NCBI RefSeq assembly: GCF_021117385.1
Contig: NZ_CP088252.1
Span: forward strand, 1,488,001-1,552,000
DNA: 64,000 nt
Origin: Frateuria soli
Lineage (GTDB): Bacteria > Pseudomonadota > Gammaproteobacteria > Xanthomonadales > Rhodanobacteraceae
Direction: 5' to 3'
Positions 9,307-18,632 of the stretch are shown here, piece by piece. Position numbers and translations under genes: made by a program. The notes below the pieces were generated by a model, which worked only from the letters and a program-made list of their open reading frames with translations, made no database searches and was not told where the DNA came from. Every line of letters starts with the position of its first letter. The first letter of the stretch is position 1.

Positions 9307-10356
9307 TCAGTAGGCAATCTGGGCCCACAGGCCGACCTCGTTGGACGAGGTCAGCTCGCGGGAGGGGTTGGCCAGGCGCTCATGCTTGTACGCGGCGGCG
9401 ACCTGCACCGAGCGGCTGACCTGCCACTCGACGCCCGCATCGGTGTAACGCTCGCGACGGGCCGGGTCCAGCCGCTCGCTGGTGTCGGCCCGGTCATGGC
9501 GGGCGAACAGTGCCCAGCGCGGCGCCACCTGCACGCTTGCCCATACCGACCAGCCGCTGGCGCGGTCGCCCTGCGGCGAGCGCACCTGGTCCCAGTCGGT
9601 GGAGCGGAAGTACTGCCCGCCGAAGCGGAACCGTGTGTCCGCGTAGGCGACCATCGCATCCTGGCGGCGCGCGGTGTGCAGCGCCGTGTGGTCGCCGCCA
9701 TCGAGCGCACGCGTGCCGTCGTAGCCGCCTATCGCGACCACCGTGTGCGCGGTCGGCTGCCAGGCCACGCGCGCCTCGAAGTCCGGACGGTCGCCGGTGC
9801 GCGGCCGCTTGAAGCTGGAGCCGCTGACCATCGAAGTCGCGTACTGCCACTGGCCGCGCTCGCCAGTGCTGCCGAGCAGGTGCACGCCCCAGTCGGCCGA
9901 GGCGCCGAAACCCAGCCGGGTGACCAGTTCCTTGTCGATGTAGCGGTAACCGGACCAGTGGTTGACGAAGCCGGCCCAGGGCATGGGCGCCGATCCCAGC
10001 CGCAGCACCAGCGCCTTGCTGAAGGCGCCCTCCAGATAGACGTGCTTGAACCACAGGTCGGTCGGCGACTGGTTGCGCGTCCAGTTGATGTCGGTGGTCA
10101 CGTGCGCCGACCACACCGGACTGAAGCGGTGGTCGATGTCGATGTAGAAGCGCTTGAGATCCACGCCGTTCCGGTCGAGCCCGGTGCGGCGCCCGTTCTT
10201 GTACTGATCGAGGTGGGTGGCGTCGATGAAGATCTTGCCGCCCAGCGTGGTGTCGCCGACCGGCGTATCGGCGGCGCGCGCGGCTGCGCCGGCCAGCGCG
10301 AGGGCGAGCCCGGCGAGTCCCGCCACGGCATGGCGGAAGGTTTGGGGGGCCTGCAT
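9307..10356 (-). CDS. Outer-membrane porin-like beta-barrel
   Basis: The 349-residue protein has a signal peptide ending near AAARAA (residue 29) and alternating polar/aromatic strands throughout. It ends in an aromatic residue after a short strand (GLWAQIAY), the usual outer-membrane insertion signal. Segments such as DLKRFYIDIDHRFSP resemble porins of the OprO/OprP type. A ribosome binding site (AGAGG) precedes the ATG. It follows the TsdA-like gene by seven nt and probably admits thiosulfate, tetrathionate or another anion for the periplasmic enzymes of this unit. The substrate is inferred. Confidence 0.75.
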   Translation of the reverse strand: MQAPQTFRHAVAGLAGLALALAGAAARAADTPVGDTTLGGKIFIDATHLDQYKNGRRTGLDRNGVDLKRFYIDIDHRFSPVWSAHVTTDINWTRNQSPTDLWFKHVYLEGAFSKALVLRLGSAPMPWAGFVNHWSGYRYIDKELVTRLGFGASADWGVHLLGSTGERGQWQYATSMVSGSSFKRPRTGDRPDFEARVAWQPTAHTVVAIGGYDGTRALDGGDHTALHTARRQDAMVAYADTRFRFGGQYFRSTDWDQVRSPQGDRASGWSVWASVQVAPRWALFARHDRADTSERLDPARRERYTDAGVEWQVSRSVQVAAAYKHERLANPSRELTSSNEVGLWAQIAY

Positions 10357-10363
10357 GGTGGCG

Positions 10364-11353
10364 TTACCTCTTCTTCGTGGCGGGCGCCGAGCCCAGCAAG
10401 TGCCCGTTGACCTCGGTGCCGTAGAGCGACATCGGGGTGTCGTGGTACTGCTTGCGCGTGGCCGCCAGGTCGCCCGTGTAGCGCGGGTCCTGCGGACGCT
10501 CGTGGGCGTTCATGAACATCGCCACGTCCCACGCATCCTGGTCGCTAAGGCTGCCGCCGCGACTCAGTGGCATGTTCGCCTTGATGAAGGCGGCGGCGTT
10601 GTCCAGCTGGTGCATGCCCGCGCCCCAGTTGAACGAGTCAGGCCCCCACAGCGGCGGGAACACGTACTCGCCCGCCACCCGCTGGCCCTGCCCGTCCGCG
10701 CCGTGGCAGAGCGCGCAGTTGGCGCCAAACACCTTCTCGCCACGCGCGTAGTCGGGCGGCTGCGGGGGCTTGAAGCCCTCCTTCGGATAGCCGGCACCCT
10801 CGAGCTTCACGCCGACCGGCGCGCCGCTGGCCATCCAGTAGGAGTAGGTCTCCAGCGCGAGCATCTCCTTGCTGTCCAGCGGCGGCGCCTTGCCGTTCAT
10901 GCTGAAGCGGAAGCAACCCTGCAGCCGTTCGCCGTAGCTGTTGACGTGCTTGTTCTTGCTGCGGTACTGCGGATACATCCCGTAAGCGCCCCACAGCGGC
11001 GCCGAATCGGGCAGGCGGCCGGCGTCCAGGTGGCAGTTGACGCAGTTGAGGCCGTTGCCCACATAAGCCGGCGCGTTTTTGCCGGTGTGTACGAAGATCT
11101 CGCGCCCCAGGCGCACCATGTCGCCGAAAGGCCCCTCCGGAATGGCCGATTCCGGCGGTGGCGAGAACGCCTTGTCGGAGCGGGCCGCCGTCGCAGGCGG
11201 CGCCGACGTGCCGGGTGCCAGGGCGGTGGTGCCAGCCGGGCGCGGCGGGGCTTGCTGCGCGCCCGGTGCCTTGTCTGGCGCGTCTGGTGCCTTGTCGGCG
11301 CAGGCCGCCAGGACCAGGCAGGCGATGGCCAGCATCGGTTGCCAGTGCTTCAT
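10364..11353 (-). CDS. tsdA: Diheme cytochrome c lipoprotein, TsdA-like thiosulfate dehydrogenase
   Basis: TsdA couples thiosulfate and tetrathionate in the periplasm. The 329-residue precursor has a lipobox (LAAC, Cys18), a Pro/Ala-rich linker to about 70, then two heme sites, CVNCH (104-108) and CALCH (213-217). Known TsdA uses His/Cys ligation at heme 1; a candidate axial Cys is Cys147 in RLQGCF. A candidate Met261 for heme 2 has the expected spacing. The start overlaps the cytochrome c4 stop (ATGA) and has a GAAGGAG site. A cytochrome c4 directly upstream matches the tsdB-tsdA arrangement. A different diheme dehydrogenase cannot be excluded. Confidence 0.68.
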   Translation of the reverse strand: MKHWQPMLAIACLVLAACADKAPDAPDKAPGAQQAPPRPAGTTALAPGTSAPPATAARSDKAFSPPPESAIPEGPFGDMVRLGREIFVHTGKNAPAYVGNGLNCVNCHLDAGRLPDSAPLWGAYGMYPQYRSKNKHVNSYGERLQGCFRFSMNGKAPPLDSKEMLALETYSYWMASGAPVGVKLEGAGYPKEGFKPPQPPDYARGEKVFGANCALCHGADGQGQRVAGEYVFPPLWGPDSFNWGAGMHQLDNAAAFIKANMPLSRGGSLSDQDAWDVAMFMNAHERPQDPRYTGDLAATRKQYHDTPMSLYGTEVNGHLLGSAPATKKR

Positions 11354-12021
11354 CGCGTCGACTCCTTCGGGGTTGCCGGGAAGGGCTGGGCCGCGAACCA
11401 CTCCGCCACGGCCTGCATGTCGTTCTCGTCCAGCGCCTTGCCGAGATGGCGCATCAGCTCCAGCGGGTCGTTGTGGCGCGTGCCCTGCCTGAAGGCCTTC
11501 AACTGCGCAGCCAGGTAGCTGGCTGGCTGCCCGACCAGCGGCGGGAAGTGTTCGCCCACCCCTGCCCCGCCCGGCCCATGGCACTGCACGCAGGCGGGCA
11601 CCTGGTCGGACCAGCGGCCACGCAGGGCGAGCATGGCACCCACCCCGTCCTGCGCGGGCGCAGTGGCAGCGGTCTGCGGCGGAACCGGCAGCTTGCTGTA
11701 GTAATCGGCCATCGCCTGGCGCTCATCGACCGATAGCGCAGTGGCGATCGGCTTCATCACCGGATTCGCGCGGGTGCCCGTGGCAAAGGCATCCAGTTGC
11801 CGGCGCAGGTAGGCGGCATTCAGGCCGGCCAGTCGCGGGAACCCGCCCGCCGCCTGGCCGGCGCCGTCGGCGCCATGGCAGGACTGGCACGGCGCCGCAC
11901 CGCGACCGTTGCCCTGGCTGGCGATGGTCGCCGGATCCGTGGCCCGCGCCCCGGTCGCGATCGTTGCCAGAAGCAGGACCACGCTCCAGGAAAGCAGGAC
12001 CCGATATCGGTGTGCTGGCAT
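11350..12021 (-). CDS. Periplasmic diheme cytochrome c4 (TsdB-like)
   Basis: A signal peptide ending near GARAT is followed by two similar cytochrome c domains with CQSCH (near residue 43) and CVQCH (near 143), and Met ligands in NPVMKPIA and LELMRHLG. The length of 223 fits cytochrome c4. An AAAGGAG site lies before the ATG at 12021. It probably takes electrons from the TsdA-like enzyme and passes them to a terminal oxidase or to nitrite reductase. The reading frame extends about 180 codons upstream but without signal-peptide or domain character, so that part is not coding. Confidence 0.86.
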   Translation of the reverse strand: MPAHRYRVLLSWSVVLLLATIATGARATDPATIASQGNGRGAAPCQSCHGADGAGQAAGGFPRLAGLNAAYLRRQLDAFATGTRANPVMKPIATALSVDERQAMADYYSKLPVPPQTAATAPAQDGVGAMLALRGRWSDQVPACVQCHGPGGAGVGEHFPPLVGQPASYLAAQLKAFRQGTRHNDPLELMRHLGKALDENDMQAVAEWFAAQPFPATPKESTR

Positions 12022-12032
12022 GTGTGCTCCTT

Positions 12033-12971
12033 TCAATGCACCGGCTGGAAACCGTACTTGCGGTAGATCGCCTGCGCCTGGGGTCCGCGCATGAAGGCGA
12101 GGAAGTCGCGGGCCGCTTCGGGATGCGGGGCTTCCTTCATGCGCGCGGCGGTATAGGTGGCGACCGAGTTCTGCTGCGCCGGTATCGCCACGGTCTCGAC
12201 CGGATGTCGCAGGATCTGCTGCTGGAAGTACGCCTCGGTCGACCACACCGGCGCCGCGTCCGATTCGCCCTGAAGCACGCGCAGCGGCGACTGCCGGTGA
12301 TGGATGTGGGTCAGGAAGGTGCTGCCGTCGGCGACCTTCGTCTGCATGACGGCCTTGTCCAGCGCCTCGCCGCCGGCCTTGCGATAACTCGCCTGGATCT
12401 GCCGCGCGATGCCCTCCCAGGCCGGATTGGGCATGCTCACGCGCACATCGGGCCGCGCGAGATCGGCCAGCCCGCGGATGTGCTTCGGGTTGCCCCTGGC
12501 GACCAGGATCGCCAGCGGATTGCGGGCGTAGTCGAAGGTCTCGGCGAACCACCCGTGCTGTCGCTGTCGCTCGGCGATCGCGCCCTTGCCGGCGGTATAG
12601 ACGTCCGGTTGCAGCGCGATGCGCAGGTTGCCCATCACCAGCGAACCGGTCTCGATCTGCCTGGCCAGGATGCCCGGCGGCAGTGTCTCGACGAAAATGC
12701 GCCGGTACTCCGGGTGTGCCGCGCGAAAGGCCTCCAGCAGGTCGTGCACCACCATGAACTGGTTGCCGGCAAAGAACACCGTCAGCTGCGGGTCGACCAC
12801 GTCGCCGTGCAGGTCGGCGATCGCATCCACCGGCGGGGCGCTGAAGTGCACGCCACCGGTCGGCGGGGGATTCCAGGGTGGCAGGAAGTCAGGCTTGTCA
12901 GTGGCGCTGGCGCTCATGCACAGCAGAAGCAAGGCCGCATGCGCGAAGGCCCGGCGACGAAAGGGCTGCAT
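12033..12971 (-). CDS. Periplasmic ModA/sulfate-type substrate-binding protein
   Basis: This 312-residue protein has a signal peptide (MQPFRRRAFA, LLLLCMSASA) and the fold of molybdate/sulfate binding proteins, with VFFAGNQFMVVHDLLEAF early and YFQQQILRHPVETVAIP late. I chose the ATG at 12971 because GGGAG lies seven nt upstream; a GTG at 13007 opens the frame earlier. No ABC permease or ATPase accompanies it, so it may act as a periplasmic oxyanion sensor or carrier. It sits between the DsrE protein and cytochrome c4, so a sulfur oxyanion ligand is the natural guess. Confidence 0.72.
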   Translation of the reverse strand: MQPFRRRAFAHAALLLLCMSASATDKPDFLPPWNPPPTGGVHFSAPPVDAIADLHGDVVDPQLTVFFAGNQFMVVHDLLEAFRAAHPEYRRIFVETLPPGILARQIETGSLVMGNLRIALQPDVYTAGKGAIAERQRQHGWFAETFDYARNPLAILVARGNPKHIRGLADLARPDVRVSMPNPAWEGIARQIQASYRKAGGEALDKAVMQTKVADGSTFLTHIHHRQSPLRVLQGESDAAPVWSTEAYFQQQILRHPVETVAIPAQQNSVATYTAARMKEAPHPEAARDFLAFMRGPQAQAIYRKYGFQPVH

Positions 12972-13003
12972 GGCGGGACTCCCATAGGATCGATGCATCG
13001 GCA

Positions 13004-13888
13004 TCACAGCGGCACCAGGGCATAGCCCTTCTGCTGCAGCTCGGTGATGGTGGTGAGCGCCGACAGCGCGAGAGTGACGTGCGGGTCGATCGCCTCGTAG
13101 GGGTAGCCGTGCTCGGCCACGGCCTGCCCGCAGACCGCGACGTCCACGCCTGCCTTGCGCAGTTCCCCGATCACCGGCAGGTTCGGATTGGCCACGCCGA
13201 ACTGCTTGCGGTAGTGCACGTCGTCGAGCGCGATGGCGGTGGCGCCGCCGGAGGCGATCGCCACGAAGTGCAGGTGGTCGGTCGGCACACCCGCGGACGC
13301 GTACAGGTTGACGGTTCGGGCCACGCGCTCCAGCCCGGGATTGACCTTGTCCGGCCTGGCGGCCGCGGCGGTCAGGCCGAACACCACCTTGTAGCTGGCC
13401 TTCGCGTCCGGGCGGTAGGCGGCCTGGGGCAGCGCATGCATGCGGCCGGCCGAATGGATCACCGGGGTCTGCCAGAAGCCCTCGTCTGCCATGGCCCCCG
13501 TGCTGCCCAGGGCGAGGCCGAGGACCAGGCCCAGGGTGGATGCCGGCTTGTTCATTGCATCGTCTCCTTCCGCTGTCGTGTCCGCCTGATCCACGCAGAT
13601 GCCCGACAGGACGGCCGGAAGTTGCGCCGAGGCACGCCCGTCGATGCGGTAGAACAGCTGGCGTGCCTGCCTGCGCTGGCTGACCAGTCCCTCCTCGCGC
13701 ATGCGCGCCAGGTGCTGGGACAGTGCGGACAAGCCCAGTCCCAGTTCCTGCGCGAGCGCTCCGGCCGACATCTCGCCGCCCTTGAACAGGCGGCAGAGGA
13801 TCAGCAGCCGGGAGGTGTTGCCCAGGGCGCGAAGCAGCCTGGCCGTATCGGCCGCCCGTTGGTGCTGGGGATCGGTTGTACGCTTCAT
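13004..13888 (-). CDS. ArsR-family persulfide-type repressor joined in frame to a periplasmic DsrE-like protein
   Basis: Residues 1-105 are an ArsR winged HTH. Cys32 and Cys98 are 66 residues apart, the same spacing as the sulfide-sensing pair of SqrR (Cys41/107) and BigR (Cys42/108). With no stop between, residues 112-294 form a signal peptide (GSTGAMA/DEGF) and a DsrE/F-like domain (VARTVNLYASAGVP, VCGQA). A ribosome binding site GAAGGAG lies eight nt before the internal ATG at 13555, so a separate DsrE protein of 183 residues (13004-13555) is likely made too. Either two genes share a frame without a stop, or this is a true HTH-membrane-periplasm sensor. It probably represses this operon until sulfide or persulfide appears. 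Confidence 0.82.
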   Translation of the reverse strand: MKRTTDPQHQRAADTARLLRALGNTSRLLILCRLFKGGEMSAGALAQELGLGLSALSQHLARMREEGLVSQRRQARQLFYRIDGRASAQLPAVLSGICVDQADTTAEGDDAMNKPASTLGLVLGLALGSTGAMADEGFWQTPVIHSAGRMHALPQAAYRPDAKASYKVVFGLTAAAARPDKVNPGLERVARTVNLYASAGVPTDHLHFVAIASGGATAIALDDVHYRKQFGVANPNLPVIGELRKAGVDVAVCGQAVAEHGYPYEAIDPHVTLALSALTTITELQQKGYALVPL

Positions 13889-13891
13889 GTA

Positions 13892-13907
13892 TTCACAGTT
13901 AAGTGAA
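13892..13907 (-). promoter_or_regulatory. Inverted repeat at the ArsR start, candidate operator
   Basis: TTCAC-AGTTAA-GTGAA is a perfect five-base inverted repeat lying four nt upstream of the ArsR start codon in a short A+T-rich patch. Autorepression by the ArsR protein is the simplest reading. Confidence 0.5.
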
Positions 13908-14276
13908 ATGTGATTCTGCCATTAGAGGCCATCACGGCTGGCTTGTCCATGCGGGAACTTCGCGCTGCGAGGCAGCGGCCACCGGCGCGGCGGCAGCGGC
14001 GGTGTCGACGTCCCCGTCCTCGAGAGAAGCTTCGATGCGCACTGCGTTAGCGAAGCGGCGGGGCTGGCGAAGAGCCTGGGTTGATCCTGGTCAAGCGTCA
14101 GCGGACGGGCTGCCCTTCAATGGGGGCGGTCGTCGAGTCCTGGTAATCGGAGGGATGCCGTATGCAAAGCACTCGCCCGCGCGTGGCCATGGCCGTCCGC
14201 GCCGGTCCACGCCGGCGGCAAGGGGGCGGGCTCGAAGCCGGCATTGCGCTCCGCTTGCGCCAAGCCGCAGGCGGCC
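13908..14276. other. Intergenic region between the ArsR unit and the ABC exporter
   Basis: It holds an FNR-type box at 14081 and a possible short leader reading frame at 14162-14311 with a GGAGGG site seven nt before its ATG. I see no conserved gene. Longer frames crossing it are arginine-rich and look like chance. Confidence 0.4.
14081..14094 (+). promoter_or_regulatory. FNR/DNR-type box
   Basis: TTGAT-CCTG-GTCAA. Its centre lies about 190 nt upstream of the ABC ATPase start chosen here but only about 74 nt before a short leader reading frame at 14162. It is the first of the series of such palindromes in this window. Confidence 0.65.
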
Positions 14277-15050
14277 ATGCTTCCGGAATCGCCAGACCGG
14301 CCACGGGATGAACCGGCCCCCGGCATGCCATCGCCCCCGCCTTCGCCGGCCCCGGTCTTCCGCGCACGCGGCCTGAGCAAGGTCTATCGCATGGGCGAGG
14401 TGGAAGTGCAGGCCCTGCGCGGGGTCGACCTGGACCTCTTCCCCGGCGAGTTTGTGGTGCTGCTGGGGCCGTCGGGCAGCGGCAAGTCCACGCTCCTGAA
14501 CATCCTGGGCGGGCTCGATGCGCCTACCGACGGCGATGTCTGGTACGTCGACCACCGCCTCACCGGAGCGGACGACCGCGCGCTCACCCGCTTCCGCCGC
14601 GAGCACGTGGGCTTCGTGTTCCAGTTCTACAACCTGATCCCCAGCCTGACGGCGCGCGAGAACGTGGCCATCGTCACCGACCTGGCGGAAAACCCCATGC
14701 CGCCGGAGCAGGCGCTGGAACGGGTCGGGCTGGGCGATCGCCTCGACCACTTCCCGGCGCAGATGTCCGGCGGCGAGCAGCAGCGCGTGGCGATCGCCCG
14801 CGCCATCGCCAAGCGCCCGGCCGTGCTGCTGTGCGACGAACCCACCGGCGCGCTGGACTCGACCACCGGCGTGCGCGTACTGGAGGCGCTCGAGCAGGTC
14901 AATACGCAGTTGGGCACGACCACCGTCGTGATCACCCACAACGCCGGCATCGCCGCCATGGCCGATCGCGTGCTCTACCTCGGCGACGGCCGCATCGTGC
15001 GCGAGGAGCGTCCGGCCCGCCGCACGCCGGCGAAGGAGCTGAGCTGGTGA
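14277..15050 (+). CDS. ABC transporter ATP-binding protein (LolD/MacB-like)
   Basis: The nucleotide-binding domain carries Walker A (GPSGSGKST), Q-loop (FVFQFYNL), signature MSGGEQQR, Walker B ([14 protein letters not shown]) and the H-loop (VVITHNAG). This is the family that works with FtsX-type permeases as mechanotransmitters or lipid/peptide exporters. The start is uncertain: ATG at 14277 gives about 27 Pro-rich residues before the domain, while ATG at 14325 is closer to the usual family start. Its stop overlaps the GTG of the permease gene. The next two genes complete a tripartite exporter. The substrate is unknown. Confidence 0.87.
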   Translation: MLPESPDRPRDEPAPGMPSPPPSPAPVFRARGLSKVYRMGEVEVQALRGVDLDLFPGEFVVLLGPSGSGKSTLLNILGGLDAPTDGDVWYVDHRLTGADDRALTRFRREHVGFVFQFYNLIPSLTARENVAIVTDLAENPMPPEQALERVGLGDRLDHFPAQMSGGEQQRVAIARAIAKRPAVLLCDEPTGALDSTTGVRVLEALEQVNTQLGTTTVVITHNAGIAAMADRVLYLGDGRIVREERPARRTPAKELSW

Positions 15051-17413
15051 ACGCGCTCACCCGCAAGGGTCTGCGCGACCTGTGGCACATGCGTGCACAG
15101 GCGCTGGCGATCGCGTTGGTCATCGCCGGCGGCGTGGCCACGCTGGTGATGTCGCAATCGACGCTCGAATCGCTCACCACCACCCGCGCGCTGTTCTACC
15201 AGGAAGGCGCGTTGGCCGATCTCTGGGCCCCGCTCAAGCGCGCCCCCGACACCTTGCTGGCACAGCTGAAGGCCATACCCGGCGTACAGGCGGTGCAGCC
15301 GCGCCTGCTGGCGGCCGCCACGCTGGGGGTGGCGGGCTTCGACGAGCCGGCGCGCGGGGAAGTCGTGTCGCTGCCGAGCGAGGGCGGCCAGCCGTTGCTC
15401 AACCGCGTGCACCTCACCAGCGGACGCCTGCCCGGCCCGGATGCCGAAGACGAGGTCGTGCTCGGCGAGGCCTTTGCCCAGGCCCACGGCCTGCGCGTCG
15501 GCGCCAGCCTGCAGATGATCCTGCGCGGCCATGCCAGCCGCGTGCGCGTGGTCGGCATCGGCACCTCGCCCGAATACGTCTACCAGAGTCCGCCGGGGGC
15601 GATCTTCCCGGACTTCCGGCGATACGCCGTGCTCTGGATGAACCGGCACGCGATGGAGAAGGCGCTGAACATGGACGGCGCGTTCGACAACCTGGCCTTC
15701 CGCCTGCAGCCCGGTGCCCGCCCGGCCGCGGTGGCGATGCAGGTCGACGCACTGCTTGCGCGCTACGGCGGCGTCGGCGCCTACGACCGGCACGAGCAGA
15801 CCTCCGCGCGCTTCCTCGAGGAAGAGATGCGCCAGCTGCGGACCATGGCCACGATGTTCCCGGCCATTTTCCTCGGCGTCGCCGCCTTCCTTGTCCACGT
15901 CGTGCTGATGCGCCTGCTGGGCACCCAGCGCGAACAGATCGGCGTGCTCAAGGCCTTCGGCTACGGCAACCGCGTCCTGGCCGGACACTACCTGGGCATG
16001 GCCGCATGGATCGCCCTGGGCGGCGCCCTGCTGGGCCTGCTCGTCGGGGCGGCGCTGGGCCGCTGGCTGGCCCACGTCTACCAGGAGATCTACCGCTTTC
16101 CCTTCCTCGCCTATCGCCTGAGCATGCGCGCGATCGGCCTGGGCGTGGGGGTGAGCCTCGCGGCCGCCGCCGGTGGCGCGCTGATGGCGCTGCGTGCCGC
16201 CGCTGCGCTGCCGCCGGCCGAGGCCATGCGCGCCCCCGCGCCGGGCCACTACGGGCCGACGCTGCTCGAGCGGCTGGGCTTCCAGCGCTATCTGTCGCCG
16301 GCCGCACGCCTGGCATTGCGCGACCTGGAGCGGCAGCCGGCCCGCGCGCTGTTCACCCTGGCCGGACTGGCCATGGCCTGCGCCGTGATGATGGTGGGCC
16401 GCTTCCAGGGCGACGCGGTCGAGAACATGATGAACGTGCAGCTCGGCATCGCGCAGACGCACGACATCGAGGTGAGCTTCGTCGAGCCCCTGCCCCGGCG
16501 GACCGTCTTCGAACTGGCCGCGCTGCCGGGCGTGCGCGAGGCCGAACCGCTGCGCTCCGCGCCGGTGCGCCTGATCAACGGCCTGCACTCGTACCGCACG
16601 ACCATCGAGGGGGTGCCCTCCGGCGCACGCCTGCGCCGGCCCATCGATGCGCGGCTTCGCCCGGTCCGCCCGGCAGGCGACGGCGTGCTGCTGACCGGCT
16701 ACCTGCAACAGATGCTCGACCTGAAGGCCGGTGACCGCGTGGTCGTGCAGGCACTGGAGGGCCACCGCCGACGGCGCGCGGTGCCGGTGACGGGTTTCGT
16801 GTACGAGACCATCGGTGCCCGCGGCTACATGGATCTGGAGGCGCTGAACCGCCTGCTCGGCGATGGCGACGTGGTCTCCGGTGCGGTGCTGGGCGTGATC
16901 CCGGGCGCAGGGCCGGACGTCTACCGGCGCCTGGACCGGCGGCCCTGGGTGGCCGGCGTCGCCTCGCGGCTCGCCTCGGTGCGCAGCTTCTACGCCACCA
17001 TGGGCGAGAGCCTGCTGGTGTTCACCATGGTGGCGGCGATCCTGGGCGCGGTGATCAACTTCGGCGTGGTGTACAACGCCGCGCGCATCAGCCTGTCCGA
17101 ACGCGGCCGCGAGCTGGCCAGCCTGCGGGTGCTGGGGATGACGCGCGGCGAGGTGGGCGCGTTGCTGCTTGGGCAGCTCGGCCTGCTGGTGGCGGTCGCG
17201 TTGCCGTTCGGCCTGGCCGCCGGCTGGCTGCTGTGCTGGGTGATGGCGCTGGGTTTCCAGTCGGAGCTGTTCCGCATCCCGGTGCAACTGACCACCGCTA
17301 CCTACGCCTTCGCCGCATTGACCGTTATCGTTGCCAGCGCGTTGTCCGCGCTGCTGGTATACCGCCGCATCGCCAGGCTCGACCTGGTGGCCGTGCTGAA
17401 GACCCGGGAATGA
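15047..17413 (+). CDS. ABC transporter permease with two FtsX domains
   Basis: This 788-residue protein starts with GTG inside the ATPase stop codon (GTGA overlap), which places the hydrophobic helix ([20 protein letters not shown]) at residue 15 or so. A large periplasmic region and a three-helix FtsX domain ([23 protein letters not shown]) follow, then a second copy ending near residue 780 ([20 protein letters not shown]). The doubled layout matches the eight-helix MacB-related/YbbP-type permeases. With the ATPase and adaptor it should move a hydrophobic compound or lipoprotein between membrane and periplasm. Nothing identifies the cargo. Confidence 0.87.
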   Translation: MNALTRKGLRDLWHMRAQALAIALVIAGGVATLVMSQSTLESLTTTRALFYQEGALADLWAPLKRAPDTLLAQLKAIPGVQAVQPRLLAAATLGVAGFDEPARGEVVSLPSEGGQPLLNRVHLTSGRLPGPDAEDEVVLGEAFAQAHGLRVGASLQMILRGHASRVRVVGIGTSPEYVYQSPPGAIFPDFRRYAVLWMNRHAMEKALNMDGAFDNLAFRLQPGARPAAVAMQVDALLARYGGVGAYDRHEQTSARFLEEEMRQLRTMATMFPAIFLGVAAFLVHVVLMRLLGTQREQIGVLKAFGYGNRVLAGHYLGMAAWIALGGALLGLLVGAALGRWLAHVYQEIYRFPFLAYRLSMRAIGLGVGVSLAAAAGGALMALRAAAALPPAEAMRAPAPGHYGPTLLERLGFQRYLSPAARLALRDLERQPARALFTLAGLAMACAVMMVGRFQGDAVENMMNVQLGIAQTHDIEVSFVEPLPRRTVFELAALPGVREAEPLRSAPVRLINGLHSYRTTIEGVPSGARLRRPIDARLRPVRPAGDGVLLTGYLQQMLDLKAGDRVVVQALEGHRRRRAVPVTGFVYETIGARGYMDLEALNRLLGDGDVVSGAVLGVIPGAGPDVYRRLDRRPWVAGVASRLASVRSFYATMGESLLVFTMVAAILGAVINFGVVYNAARISLSERGRELASLRVLGMTRGEVGALLLGQLGLLVAVALPFGLAAGWLLCWVMALGFQSELFRIPVQLTTATYAFAALTVIVASALSALLVYRRIARLDLVAVLKTRE

Positions 17414-17429
17414 ACCACCGGAGCGCGCC

Positions 17430-18632
17430 ATGAGCCTTCGTCGACGGATCGGGCTGGGAGTCGCCGTACTGTCCGCCGCCGTGCTCTGGTGGGCGCTGCA
17501 GCCGGCGCCGCGTCCGGTGGATGTGGTCCGCGTCCAGCGCGGGGCGCTGACCCAGCGTTTCGAGGAGGAGGCCCGCACCGAGCTGGCGCACCGCTGGATC
17601 GTCGCCGCTCCCATCGCCGGCACGCTGCGCCGCATCGGCCTGTTGCAGGGTGATCGCGTGAAGCAAGGCCAACTGCTGGCACGGATCGAGCCGATGCAGG
17701 CGCAACTGCTCGATCCGGCCAACCGCGAACGCCTGCTGGCCGAGGAGCGGGCAGCGCAGGCTTCCATGCAGGCCGCGCGGCAACGCCAGGCGGCCGCGCA
17801 GGCCGATGCCGACCTGGCCTCGCGCGACGTGGCGCGCATGCGGCGGCTCGGTGCCGGCGGCGTGGTCAGTGCCGCGGCGCTGGACGAGGTAGAGGCGCGG
17901 GTGCTGCACGCGCAGGCCGCGGTCGCCGCCGCCGCGGCCGACTACCGCGCGTTCGCCCAGCAGCGCGCCGCCCTGGCAGCGCTGCTCTCCGGCCAGGGAA
18001 TGGCCGGCGGCCGGACGGTGCCGGTGATCGCGCCGATCGACGGCGTGGTGCTCCATCGCTACCAGCAGAGCGCCACCCCGGTTCAGGCCGGGCAGCCCCT
18101 GCTGGAGCTCGGCGACCTGCGCAAGCTGCAGGTGATGGCCCAGGTGCTCTCGCAGCAGGCCACCCTGCTGCGGCCGGGCACGCCCGCCCGGATCCTGCGC
18201 TGGGGCGGCGAAGGCACGCTCGCCGCCCGGGTCGCCCGGATCGAACCGGGCGGCTACACCAAGGTGTCGGCGCTCGGCGTCGAGGAGCAGCGCACCCAGG
18301 TGTGGCTGGACATCGTGGCGCCACGCGCGCAGTGGGAGCGGCTCGGCGACGGTTATCGGGTGGAAGTCGCGTTCGACGTGGCACGCCGGGAAGACGTGCT
18401 GAAGGTCGAGGCCAGCGCCCTCTTCCGCCAGGGCGCCCGTTGGGCGGTCTACCGGGTCGACGGCAACCGCCTGCGCCTGGCATACGTCGAGCCGGGGATG
18501 CAGGGTGGCACCGAAGCGGAGATCAGGGAGGGCCTGCGCGAGGGCGACCGGGTCGTCGCCTTCCCCGACGACCGGATGGGCGAGGGCATGCGCGTGCAGG
18601 CCCTGGAGCAGGCTGCCGCGGCTACCCGATAG
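17430..18632 (+). CDS. HlyD/RND-type periplasmic adaptor
   Basis: The 400-residue protein begins with an N-terminal membrane anchor (residues 6-25). A lipoyl-like half (VAAPIAGTLRRIGLLQGDRVKQGQLL), an Ala/Gln/Arg-rich coiled-coil hairpin (about 95-185) and the second lipoyl half (VIAPIDGVVLHRYQQSATPV) follow, then a beta-barrel domain. GGAG lies six nt before the ATG. It follows the permease by 16 nt and completes an ATPase-permease-adaptor exporter. An outer-membrane factor is not in the cluster, as is common. A second such set, in another order, lies at 57421-60421. Confidence 0.87.
   Translation: MSLRRRIGLGVAVLSAAVLWWALQPAPRPVDVVRVQRGALTQRFEEEARTELAHRWIVAAPIAGTLRRIGLLQGDRVKQGQLLARIEPMQAQLLDPANRERLLAEERAAQASMQAARQRQAAAQADADLASRDVARMRRLGAGGVVSAAALDEVEARVLHAQAAVAAAAADYRAFAQQRAALAALLSGQGMAGGRTVPVIAPIDGVVLHRYQQSATPVQAGQPLLELGDLRKLQVMAQVLSQQATLLRPGTPARILRWGGEGTLAARVARIEPGGYTKVSALGVEEQRTQVWLDIVAPRAQWERLGDGYRVEVAFDVARREDVLKVEASALFRQGARWAVYRVDGNRLRLAYVEPGMQGGTEAEIREGLREGDRVVAFPDDRMGEGMRVQALEQAAAATR

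Noticed and set aside
11354-11584. Longer N-terminus for the TsdA-like protein
   Set aside because: The ATG at 11353 has a ribosome binding site and starts a clear lipoprotein signal; the upstream part overlaps cytochrome c4 in another frame.
13903-14376. 157-codon plus-strand frame upstream of the ABC ATPase
   Set aside because: It is Arg/Ala-rich, lacks a ribosome binding site and overlaps a regulatory box and the ATPase start.
14975-17839. 954-codon minus-strand frame opposite the ABC permease
   Set aside because: It mirrors the permease codons, is His/Gln/Arg-rich and has no domain; the plus strand has a clear FtsX protein.
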